Assembly: GCA_036852015.1 (NCBI GenBank)
Contig: JAANDG010000060.1
Coordinates: forward strand, 1-64,000
DNA length: 64,000 nucleotides
Source: Pelodera strongyloides
Taxonomy: Eukaryota > Nematoda > Chromadorea > Rhabditida > Rhabditidae
Direction of reading: 5' to 3'
The notes beneath the pieces are model-generated. The model made no database searches, was not told the DNA's origin, and worked only from the letters and a program-made list of their open reading frames with translations. Position numbers and translations under genes: made by a program. Below are positions 54,225-64,000 of this stretch, one piece after another (the first letter of the stretch is position 1; each line of letters opens with the position of its first letter).

Positions 54225-57200
54225 TTACATTTCCCATACGCCCTTCACATTCCTCATAATGATGTACATAACATCCTTGGCCTCGGCAATGCCCTTGTGC
54301 GTGAAGTGAGCCTCCTCAATCTGGTTGTCGTCGTCGAGATGTGTCCAGGTTCTCGCAGCTCACCAAATTTTCTCAACGTGATTTCTTTTTGATCTACACT
54401 CTCGCTTTGATCAACATGCCATTTTCATTATAATCGACACTATTTGCAAATAAAGTAATTAGATTTTCAACCCACATTTGGACTCCTAAGCCTGAGTTGG
54501 AAGCGTCTAATTAGCGCTACAATTGCGGTCTTGAACTCCATTTCCGCGAATCGGATACCAACGCAATTCCGAGGACCCATACCAAATGGCATCCATGCGG
54601 CGGAGTTCTTGCGCGCATCGGGCGCCGTAAACCTGAAGTTCGCTTTGTTAAAGGATCAGCGCGTAAAAAACAGTGGAGTTAAAGAGTCAGGCTCATGTGA
54701 AAATCTAGGTACTGGAAACTACCAATCAGCCAGTCAGTTTATAGGCAATATTTTGAGGAAGAATATGACTCCCACAAAAAATGTTATTAAAGCGAAATAC
54801 CGGCCGGTTTTTGAAACGCATCTCAAGCAATTGCATTCCTATGTATTCATGCAACGTGGGGCCTAATTGGTGTCTAGTTTTCATTCTAATTTTTGCTCAT
54901 TTGCATATGCTGCATACGAAAGCAGGTGTACGCAATGCGTTTCAGAAACCGGCCGGTATTTCGCTTTAACTGATATCCGTATCCGCATCCGTAGGTCGGC
55001 TTTACATCTTTAAATCACCTTTCCGGGTCGAATTGCATGGGATTCTGCCAGTATTCTTCGTTCCAATGGACAGCCTGTACTGGAATGTTCACGAAAACAC
55101 CTTTTGGAATCTTCTGGCCTCGAACCTGTAAATATAGGTTAAAAACGTCGGAGTGCCTATTGAGTGTCTCAGTGCGCACACCTGTGGCACACTTTTTGAA
55201 GTGGCACGTGCGCCAAATGCGCGCCATTTAATATTGTTCACATATCGACGAGCTTTTTTGCGCAGCGTGCGCGCTCGCGATAGTCTCCTCTTTGGTGAAG
55301 TTTACCAATATGTTGTAAATGAATCATAAGGGATATTTTCACTCACCACAGTGTCTTTGATGCAACATCTGCTTGTGAAGAACACCACCGGTGGATAGAC
55401 TCGAAGTGTCTCCAGAAACACAGCATCGCAGTACTTGAGCCTCATAACACGCTCGTAATCGATTGGCTGAAAAGGTTTAGTGTATTTTAATGATTCAAAA
55501 CGGGTGGGGCGCGGCAAGAACATGGCTCAAGATGTCCCGCGACAACTGTCATATAAAGTGCTCGTCTAATTCGCCATCTCTTCGCCAAGCTGTCGCGAAA
55601 GGGTACTCAGTTGAGCTCGCCGAGCCTGCTGAATGCTTGACGAGGAGTAGTAGGCGAACATACAGTTTTTTCGGCGGTCATCAAGTTGTATGTTATTTCG
55701 AGCGGCACGAATCGAGGTACATCTTCAAAAAAGAAATGCATGTCCTATAAATGAATAACTGCAAAAAATAAAGAGAAACAAGTAACCTCGTCTTCTCCAA
55801 AAGTGTCCACTATTTCTTCATACAAACGCTGTTGTACGTCGATGTGCTTGGCAAGAAGCCAGGAACAATAGGCTAGAGCAGTGCTTGTTGTTTCATACCT
55901 AGAATAATAATAATCTACTTCACTACGGTGTAGGCATCGGAGCGGGCAGTTTGGAAGTTTATTGATTTTACGCTGACTACATTAGCCTGAGCCTAAGCAT
56001 GAACTTATCCCTTAACCCTTATCCTCCTGTCTCAATAACAAACAAAAAAAATGAAATCCTAGTGGAAATCACGTTTGCCTTCATCTCTATACTAAGTGAG
56101 TTTTTTTTCGTTGACTGTAGGAGTGTGCCGCACACCAATCGCTCATTCGTTGGGAGTTACGCAAGCACTTGCGTGCCCTAGGTGTGCCTCAAGGTGAGGG
56201 AACTAGGGCGGGAACAAAATTTCCCTCAGTCAATCTCGACAAATATCTCACCCAGCAAGCAGAAACGAGTAACAATTGCTGATGATTACATCGTCGCTTA
56301 GTGGTGGTTTCTAAAAGGATTTATATGTCTTGCAGCATTAGGAATAAAATCACGCTTACAAATATTACAAGTCCACTTTCCATTCGTCTTACCCTTCGGT
56401 ATAAAAATAAAGATCGCCGTCTTTCATTTTTAGGCAGGATTCATGAGTACAGTATATTCCACTAAACAGGATTACTGTACTAAGTTAATAGGGTTACCGT
56501 ACTAAGTTCAAAGAACACTCACATTTTCATTCTTTTGTCTCTCTGCATTCTGTTCGAGGATAAGGTCGATCAAGTCGACCCACTGAAGTAATATTCAAAT
56601 TAGAAAATTATTAGTTTAAAGCGAAATACGGGCCGGTTTTTGAAACGTATCGTATTGCGAACAACTGCGTTTATATGCATTTATGCTAAGTGGGGTCGAA
56701 TTGGGTTTTTATGCTAATTTATACTAATTTGCATATGTTGCATAAAATGAAGATGTCCACGATGCGTTTCAAAAACCGGCCGGTATTTCGCTTTAACCCG
56801 GAAAGGACGCAAAATCGAAAGGATCTAATACCCTGCCTCACCTCAAACTCCTGCGCATTCTTCTTTCGATTTTCCAGTGTTTTACGAAGTCGCTTGATTA
56901 TCACTTTCTCTGCTTTTCCGAATTTTGTCCACGATCGGAGATATGGACCGAGGGATGGAAAAACGACTGGAATATATGGTATTATATGAAAATGGTTTTT
57001 TTATGTCTGTTTCACTTCATATCGGTTCTCCAACCAACATCGACAAAAACCTACATCAATTTCTATTTAGCTCTCTAAAAACAAAGACTTTTTGAGGTTA
57101 ATCCGGTATCTTTTATCTTAACCATCATCTTGTAAACATCTAATATAAATCAATAAAATGAAATAAGGAAAAATCGATAGGAGAACTGCACGATACATAC

Positions 57201-60200
57201 AAGACTGCATAAACCACAAGAAAACTTGCATGACATAGTGAATGCAAACCACGCGCGATCCAATGTGTGCTCTCTGAAGAATGTCTGACAATTCACGTAG
57301 AATGTGTCATTTCTGAAATATTGTAACTACTCTTCGAACCAACTTCTGCCGCAGCGTAAGCAGGAGACTGGCGCGGGGGCGATGCGGCACTCCACACGTC
57401 TTCAGCACGAAAAATGGGTGCGCCGCAAATGGACATGACACCTGCGTCTCTCTCTATCTCTCTCTCACTCTCTCTCTTTCTCTCTTTCTCCACAAAGTGT
57501 GTCACAATTACAAGAATAAGCATAAGTTTAGTTCACATCTACAGCATTTCGAATAATTTATTTAAAATGTTCACCTGTTCCTCAGAGAATCACATTTTTC
57601 TCCAAATGCACATCGAGCAATCGAATCCAACGTTAGGGATTGCCACTCGCTGAAAAATAGGAAAATGATGTTAAAATCTATGCAGAATCTTATACTTATA
57701 TTCTTATATATACTGTCAAAACTGACTCAGTGGCTCTGGCGCACCTATGGCGTGCTTGTTAGAAGAATCAAAGATCCAAAGAATACCGGTGCGGCATGTG
57801 TGCCACAGGCACGCCGACTGGCCTCGAGTCGGGTGCCCTACACTGCGGTGTAACGGTGGTTCAGTGCGCCTGCCTCACGCCGCTCAACTTTTTTTTTTGA
57901 TCCGGGCAGTATCTGCGTGGGTTTTTCACCATACAATTTTCAGCCATGTACGAATGCTAACTCTTGTTTCTCTAACACTACTTAGCGGGTAACAAGGTCT
58001 AACTCTGTAATTAACTTAAAATATTACTCATATATATCAAAGTAGCCACCCGTCTCGCCAACCCTCTGTGACAGCACATCCATGCATGTATTCACACGTT
58101 CGAGGACAATGTTGTGCATCTGAAATATAACGTTCTACAGGGAAACCAGCAAGTTAAACACTCCGGCCGCATCAAAAACCGCTCCGATTTCTAAAAGCAA
58201 ACTACAGGAGTAAAGATTTAAATCCGCACAGCATAACTCAGAAAACGGGCAATAATAAAAAAAGACATGTGAACAAATTTACCTTTTTCATCTTCCCGGA
58301 CGTGAAGATCGGACTCACGACACTGCGCACGTCTTTCCAACTAAATTAGAACTAAACAATCAGTGTGCTCAATAAGGTTGTGCAATTGTGCTTGTTGTGT
58401 GCTTGTTGTGTGCTTCTTGTGTGCTTCTTGTGTACTTCTTACATTAGTCCCAACACTACGCCGCCTCATATCCTAATGACTGAAACATGACATGCAACTA
58501 TGACCGAGGTTTACCAACGAAGCTCGGGACGACCGAATGTTAGCTTATCCAAGTGGGAACAATAACCAGGCTAGGGCTCATCGCTAAGTCACGTCTATGT
58601 ACTAATAATTAGCTTAGAGCTAATTATAATTACGCAAAAATCAGAATACGAACCCAACGCCACCGTGTCCTCTACTAGATATTTGGAGCAGACCATCGCG
58701 CATCGGAAAAGTGTCAGAGAGAGAAATTGTCTAGAAAAATGGTATATTTCAGCGAATTTATATTACATAATTGAAAAAACTTACATAATTGAAAAACGAA
58801 ACTTGAACAAATGAACGAGCATCCCAAATTATGGCTAATATTGTAGTATATACTTTCATAACGTCAAGTAACTAGCGCAAACTGGTTAGACTGCTAATAC
58901 CGTCACCACGTCTAATGCCTCATACCTAATACTGTATGCAATAAAACCATGAAACCCACCTCACGATCAACGAAATTATGAAACTGTGTGATCATCACTT
59001 CCTTGGCGAAATCTATGTCTGAGGTCGTAATTTGAAGTATACCGCCAAAGTACCTTGGAACAGTTATAGGAATAGTCTGCCGGGATTTCAGCCTTACAAG
59101 AAAAAAAACATTTTCCCGTTGAAAACACAATTTCGCGATGATTATTCAAGCACGAAATTTGGCACGACGACGCTGCGACAATGCGAAAATTGATACAGCG
59201 CCAGATTAAGGGGCGCGTGGCGGTTTCGCCCTGTCTTCTTCAACTATGCGGGAATCTGAGGCCGATTCCAATAAAATTTACCATTGGGGTAGGTTACAGG
59301 CATCTCATGCTTAGCGTGCTCTCTCTCTCATTCCTTCCTCTCGTTGCCGGTCAACAGCAGGGGAGACGCCTGTAACCTACCCCAGCGGCGCACCTGATTT
59401 TCCACAGCGCAAATTGATGAAAAGACAACATACCATCCGAAGACTTTTCCGTAGATCTTCTCATCTTCTACACGCATAAACGGTGTCTGGTCGAGGCCTC
59501 TCTAAAGTTACGCTCATATTTATACATTTATTTCTTACGCAGTTGTCGCTACATTGTCGCTTTGTGGGTTTAAAATATGTTTGCGCCACACGTGCGCCAT
59601 CTTCATACGTATGCGCACTGACAAAACTTGGATGGTCGCGAAAGGTGATTATGCAAAAATGCGAAAATTGCAGGAAGACAAGTGCGCGGCAAGCCCTATC
59701 AGACGCAGTCAACCATCAATGTTGTATACTGTTGTTACCGTATTTAAGCATTGTGTAATTAAAATGAAGATCGGTGAAACGATATTTACCTCTTTCTGAA
59801 ATCGTAGTAGATCAGGAAGGTTTCCAAGTAAAAAGTGGGCGGGAGGCCCACTCAATCCCAGCTCTCCCCTCAGACGCATCACCTTCCATCGGTACCTAAA
59901 ATACAGTAGTTACAGTCCTAGAGCTACAGTAAGCTAGTTTATTACGATAATAATTAATGATACAGTACGACGTGGTGGTCGCCTCTGCCGACACGTGCAC
60001 ACACGCGTTTAACCAGTTAATTGAAAGGCGACAACCATTGTCCCCACAGAACGCCAGAGTTTCGCCGCGCACACATGATTCGAAAATTGTGCGCGGCGAA
60101 AACATTGTGCATATAGCATATGTGCTAGTTTTTGGACAGGTGCCACTGGCGCGCCACAAGTGAAACATCTTTAAACGCGCAACGGAATACACAAGAAACT

Positions 60201-60272
60201 GCTATACGCTTACCATATAAACTGCACTATGTATCCGAGTAGTAGCGTTGTTGCAAACACCCACGCAATCAT
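54225..60272 (-). CDS. Cytochrome P450, microsomal, clan 3-like (CYP13/CYP25 type)
   Basis: Haem-thiolate mono-oxygenase of the endoplasmic reticulum. Exons: 60272-60214, 59895-59790, 59501-59434, 59092-58960, 58730-58654, 58340-58283, 58119-58028, 57649-57575, 57312-57218, 56966-56842, 56582-56523, 56310-56252, 55898-55787, 55466-55347, 55125-55019, 54632-54472 and a less certain last exon 54358-54225. Landmarks in order: N-terminal membrane anchor ([20 protein letters not shown]), Pro-rich hinge ([12 protein letters not shown]), helix C ([19 protein letters not shown]), helix I split over two exons (LLAG then YETTS), K-helix ETLRVYPP (ExxR), NPMQFDPER, and haem loop [10 protein letters not shown] with the Cys ligand. 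A TTTTAG acceptor ends five bases before the ATG, so trans-splicing is likely. If exon 54632 is not spliced, TGA at 54467 ends the protein at 503 residues but removes the usual C-terminal hairpin; the spliced model gives 546. The exon 57312 donor (GTGGTT) is weak. Confidence 0.92.
54788..54968. mobile_element. Family A element, subfamily 2, full copy
   Basis: In the P450 intron between the PERF-region exon and the haem-loop exon; ends only 50 bp from the donor. Confidence 0.84.
56617..56795. mobile_element. Family A element, full copy
   Basis: Fills most of the P450 intron 56583-56841. Confidence 0.84.
57447..57492. repeat. (CT)n tract in a P450 intron
   Basis: TCTCTC with TATC and TTTC variants, between exons 57649-57575 and 57312-57218. 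Confidence 0.85.
58386..58440. repeat. 10-bp minisatellite in a P450 intron
   Basis: About five units of TGTGCTTGTT drifting to TGTGCTTCTT. Confidence 0.85.
59261..59392. mobile_element. Family F hairpin element, right end lost
   Basis: Left arm matches 8451 (GAGGCCGATTCCAATAAAAT); right arm stops after CCTACCCCAGCGG. In a P450 intron. Confidence 0.8.
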
Positions 60273-60320
60273 ATTCACTAAAATAAGAAAGCAATACCAC
60301 ATTAAAAACAAACAATCAAA

Positions 60321-60405
60321 CATGGGAAAACAAAAACCCCGATATGGCCCAGATCAAGTCCCTCAAAAAATCCGCCCTTGATCGGGACCATGTCGGGGCT
60401 TCCAC
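60321..60405. mobile_element. Family G hairpin element
   Basis: CATGGGAAAACAAAAACCCC..with CCCTCAAAAAATCCGCCCTT inside and GTCGGGGCTTCCA at the end; just upstream of the P450 start. Confidence 0.65.
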
Positions 60406-60706
60406 TTGCCTGTGACGTAGAGAATATTTCCAAAATAAAATACAAAAATCGAAAGTTAAACGTTCATTAAAACAATTCCTCAGTGACTCGTTTTTGTTTA
60501 CTCTTTTAGTGATATCTTATCTCGCACACAATAAAAATACGTACAACACGGTTGGGGTCAGAGCTACGAACTACAAAATGGCCACACACAGCAACTACAC
60601 AAGTATTAGAGCGGAACGTCTTGTGGTTTGCGAAACACGCTATTGCAAGTAATGGTAAGCAGAAAATTATAAGACAAGGGGCTTTTAAAGTGGTCTTATG
60701 CGTGGT

Positions 60707-60770
60707 ACTCTCTCTCTCTCTAGCTATTTCTCTCTCTATATCTAGCTATTTCTCTCTCTCCCTCTCTCTC
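60707..60770. repeat. (CT)n tract with TATCTAGCTATTTC repeat
   Basis: TAGCTATTTCTCTCTC occurs twice inside the CT run. Confidence 0.85.
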
Positions 60771-61505
60771 CAATCGGTATTATGCGCAAATGACACAGAA
60801 TGGACACAATTTACACACCACTAACCACTAAGGGCTAGGTAATGCCAAGACCACTCATCATAGGAAACGGGCCATATAGCTTTAAAAAAATGCTGTCACT
60901 AACACATTTCAGCAATAATTGATATGATTTCTGGCCGATTCTTTATCTTCACATTTCGCAATTTTTCCAGCAAACATTATCAGAACTCATTTCTGTGCAA
61001 CACGTTTATTCGTAGAAAGGAAAAATTATTATACGACCCGAAAAGCTGGCATATCAATTTTTTGAAACAAACTAAACTACCGAACTAAAAATTTCTTTAT
61101 AAATGCAGCTCAGAAAATACTGTAATGAACATGCGCGTTTTAATATTTAATGATTGTGATTCAGGAGTTTATTGTTAAATAATAAGAATGTAAAATAAGA
61201 ACAAATGTGTCTCTTCTTAGTGGCAAAGAAAATGATAAATTATAAATACAGCAGTGACACATGAGAAGGAAAGGCGGATTTATGTTTTGAAATGAAATTA
61301 TGTGATTTATTACTGAAATACAAAATAAATCAGCTCTCGTACAAGCAAGATATTCTAGCACGATACCCGTTTCGAACCAAATCCTAGACGACTTTTACTG
61401 TGATTGGGCTCATATGGATGAAAGCTTGGAATGCGAATGATATCGACCAAGCCTTTTCATCAAGTTTTTGGCAATGCACAATGGAAATAAAACGTGCAAA
61501 AATCA

Positions 61506-61572
61506 CTGACTCGCGTGGGGTTCGAACCTTCGATTTGAGCCAACCTCTCTATCTGCTGCGCTAGAACGACTT
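61506..61572 (-). pseudogene. tRNA-like sequence, degenerate
   Basis: Minus strand: TAGCGCAGCAGATAGAG (A box) and GGTTCGAACCCC (perfect B box). D and T stems are mismatched, so not a functional tRNA. Confidence 0.5.
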
Positions 61573-62059
61573 GGAAACGTAGAGAAGCAAGCGGCCGAAG
61601 GCCGATTCATCCAGCCGGGGAAGAGCCCGTAGGGCTCTTCATTCGTCTGGTAGTATTATATGAGAGATAAGATATCCTGATGAGGAATGAAACAAGGAAT
61701 GAAGATATGATACAATAAGGAGCAATACACTGAAGGAACTCGGAATGCGTGGCGAACCCTGCCGAGAACAATTTCGCGCGAATTTTGCGCGCATGAATGT
61801 AGAAAAATGCAAAAATTGATACAGAATCGGATAAAGCTTGCGCGGCAACTTCGCCCTATCTTGGCCAGGTTTTCGCGAAAGAGTCAGTGCCCTCGCGAGA
61901 ACCTGACTAGGGGTATATGGATGACTCTATCGAAAAGTTATGCAAAAGACTATGTAACGACATAGAGATAACGCGTGAGAGAGATAAAGACAGATATCTA
62001 GTCAGCAAGAGAGTGCGTAATTCGGCTAAAAGAGTCGAAGTAGAAATCGACACCACGAA

Positions 62060-63899
62060 TTACGCTTCAGGCGGTACGTAAAAGCGCTCTCCGCTTCTCA
62101 GTTCGCCGCGTAACATGCTCAGCGTGTCTTCCTCCATTGGGCATGTGTATCCGTCTCCGGGCCAGGACGCCGAAAAGTTGAGCTGTTGTAGTAAACGAAG
62201 GTTCACCACGTCGTCATCTCCATCAAATAATCGATCAATATTCGTTTCGCTCCGAGAGTATTCCAGAAACTCGAGCTGAAATTATATCATTGTAAAATAA
62301 TTCTTCATGAGATCCACAAGAGCAGTGTTACTTAATGCTCTTGATTATGATTTTGATTATGTTTAGTGTTCGTGTTTTATTTTTTCTTTGTAGTTTGGTC
62401 CCTTGTCCTTGTCAGTATACTGCGTTGTGAAGCGTGGTATCTTAGGGTCACCGTTTGAAGATGTGTTAATTGCATATCCTCAATAAACTATTTTTTTAAC
62501 CGTTTTAGGTTTAGGTTTCGGTTTTTATGTTGCTACTACTATATCAAGAAGATCACTGTTAGCATTTAAAGCGAAATACCGGCCGGTTTTTGAAACACAT
62601 CGTGGACAACACAATTTTTACGCATTTATGCTAATTTGCTCGAATTTAGCTCGATTGTTTATTCTAATTTATGTTCATTTGCATACGCGGCACAAGAATG
62701 CTGGTCTACTCGATGTGTTTCAAAAACCGGCCGGTATTTCGCTTTAAGTTTAGTTCTCACAGTCATCAGACCAAATTTCGTCAAAGATTGCTCAAAGATG
62801 GGTGGCCGAAATTAGTTTTTTTTTTTTTTTTTTTTGAGTGAGATCGACTATCAATATAACTCAATAATATCTGCAATAAGTACGAGCTTATATTTACTAC
62901 CTCTGCAAGCAGTTCTTTTATCCTTTCCTGTTCCTCAGCTTCGATTCTTGCATCTTTCTCTTCCTTTTTCCGAAGCCTTTCTTCAATTGTCTCCTCAATT
63001 TTGGGCGGTTCAGTTACCCTAAAAAACGAACACAATTTAAAAGTTTAATTTAAAAATGTCTCGATTCAAATCATATAACGAGCACAAAGGCTGACAGAGT
63101 GTTCTTCTTTCTGGTGTGCCACAGTAAATGATACAAGTATATGCATCAGGTGTTTATTTAGCTGCTTTGTACTATTGCTGCTATTTACTATGATATACTA
63201 TACTACTTTGTGTAATATTTGTCCGAATGTATAAACGACTCGCCTATCATCAGAGTCGAGCTCGCTGGTTGCATTCAGATTATCGTCGTCAAAGAGACCA
63301 AAACAATCAACAACAGTGTCTTCTGCTTCAGAATCACACCCTGACTTCGATTTCCCCGGGTACTTCAATGCTCGTTCTCTACTGAAAATCACACTTCGTC
63401 ACTTATAAGTCACACTCACCGGAAAGCTCACCGGGAAAACTTCCCCATGGTGAATCTGAACGATATTTAGTATATATCGTAATAAAAACCCTTTTCATGA
63501 GTTATGTACAAATAATAAATATAGGTTTATATCGGTGGCCTATCCCTTTAACATTCTAATTCTGGATACGGTAACACGTCAAAAGGTGAGAACTCTTCTG
63601 GGGCCATATTCGCCACTACGATTCCCTCGGGGAAATAGTCCCTGGGGACAGAAAATAGCATTCTAATGTGAGAGACGCAGAGAAAAAGACGGGGAATTCC
63701 CCATGGGGAATTGAGTGGTGAATATGGCCTCTACTCACCACAGTTCCCTTGTCTGTCTCTGCTCGGCCAGCTTTCTAAGCTCGGAGAAAACCGGCCATCT
63801 TTTTGCACTATTGCCGTAACCAGCACGTCTACGGTACTCGTAATCGCATTCAACCATTACAAGTGCTACGGCGCCACTCCAAATCAACAGACCTCGACC
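62060..63899 (-). CDS. Unrecognised membrane protein, C-terminal exons (partial)
   Basis: Exons 63899-63739, 63641-63570, 63455-63432, 63381-63244, 63018-62901, 62275-62060 (TAA at 62060-62062) all agree in phase; the 5' part lies right of the window. The visible protein starts with a hydrophobic stretch GLLIWSGAVALVMV, probably a transmembrane helix. It continues as a cytosol-like tail of about 240 residues: a basic/aromatic part (YEYRRRAGYGNSAKRW), a basic cluster (MGKFSRRERALKYPGKSK), an acidic part (FDDDNLNATSELDSDDR), a charged coiled-coil-like helix rich in EERLRKKEEKDARIEAEEQE, and a Trp/Pro-containing end (ERFYVPPEA). I do not recognise the family. The donor at 63243 must be GC (AG/GCGAGT) to keep the frame. 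Intron 63642-63738 lies inside a fold-back element that also covers most of exon 63641-63570. Confidence 0.75.
62567..62746. mobile_element. Family A fold-back element, full copy
   Basis: Nearly consensus in both terminal repeats and interior, one of the least diverged copies. In the intron before the last exon of the membrane-protein gene. Confidence 0.85.
63468..63551. mobile_element. Family E right-arm fragment filling an intron
   Basis: Matches the end of the 15268-15411 arm (AAATATAGGTTTAT, then GGCCTRTCCCTTTAA). Occupies most of the 114-bp intron 63456-63569 of the membrane-protein gene. Confidence 0.65.
63600..63731. mobile_element. Family H element overlapping an exon and its intron
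   Basis: Terminal repeats GGGGCCATATTCGCCACT (63600-63617) and AGTGGTGAATATGGCCTC (63714-63731) pair almost fully. The left arm and inner sequence to 63641 are read as coding DNA; the rest is intron up to 7 bases before the upstream exon. Confidence 0.75.
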
Positions 63900-63938
63900 C
63901 TAAGAGATCGAGTATAAAAAATGAATAGTAAAGAAATA

Positions 63939-64000
63939 ATTAAGCGATATGGCAGGCTGTTTGTGAAACATATTCAGGACAATGCATTTCCACATATTTC
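63939..64000. mobile_element. Family A-related element cut by window end
   Basis: Starts TTAAGCGATATGGCAGGCTG and continues GTGAAACATATTCAGGACAA; the rest is outside. Confidence 0.6.

Larger units (their letters stand above)
60278..62059. promoter_or_regulatory. Intergenic region between the P450 and the membrane protein
   Basis: Both genes run leftwards, so this 1.8 kb should contain the P450 promoter and the 3' end of the upstream gene. Seen: trans-splice-type acceptor TTATTTTAG ending at 60278, hairpin element, CT tract, a tRNA-like sequence. No TATA or factor site can be assigned. Confidence 0.4.

Noticed and set aside
54177..54392. Plus-strand 71-residue ORF
   Set aside because: Antisense of the probable last P450 exon; no splice context.

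Overview
The window is nuclear DNA from a nematode. The evidence is a tract of about 16 perfect TTAGGC telomere-type hexamers, short AG-bounded introns with TTTYAG acceptors, and a start codon directly behind a TTTTAG acceptor (typical of spliced-leader trans-splicing). Protein families present are an aquaglyceroporin, a DH-PH RhoGEF and a clan-3-like cytochrome P450. Base composition is AT-rich. I cannot name the genus. Genes are broken into many small exons, so almost no long ORF is a real gene. I rebuilt exons from splice signals, reading phase and family motifs; every internal junction given was checked for phase.

Layout. 1-2544 (+): last five exons of an aquaglyceroporin. 2545-6362: intergenic, with the telomere-type tract and several fold-back elements. 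6363-30170 (-): core of a 24-exon RhoGEF with a PLEKHG-type DH-PH module (945 residues from its first ATG), including one 12 kb intron. Six phase-compatible but weaker exons upstream (32739-48234) may extend it to about 42 kb. 44536-46308: a fold-back element split by a 5'-truncated non-LTR retrotransposon. 48300-54224: no convincing gene; purine microsatellites, a repeated 49-50 kb motif, a tRNA-like sequence, a Helitron end and hairpins. 54225-60272 (-): 17-exon microsomal P450. 62060-63899 (-): C-terminal exons of an unrecognised single-pass membrane protein that continues past the window end.

The most striking property is the density of small non-autonomous DNA elements. One TA-flanked family beginning TAAAGCGAAATACCGGCCGG has about 20 full or partial copies. 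At least seven other fold-back families, including one with two perfect 144-bp arms, sit mainly in introns. Three sequences have the structure of non-autonomous Helitrons. In the last gene one intron and part of the neighbouring exon lie inside such an element, another intron is mostly filled by one, and a third intron appears to use a GC donor. The genes do not form a pathway; they are neighbours. I saw no CRISPR, operon, prophage or defence system, as expected for animal DNA.
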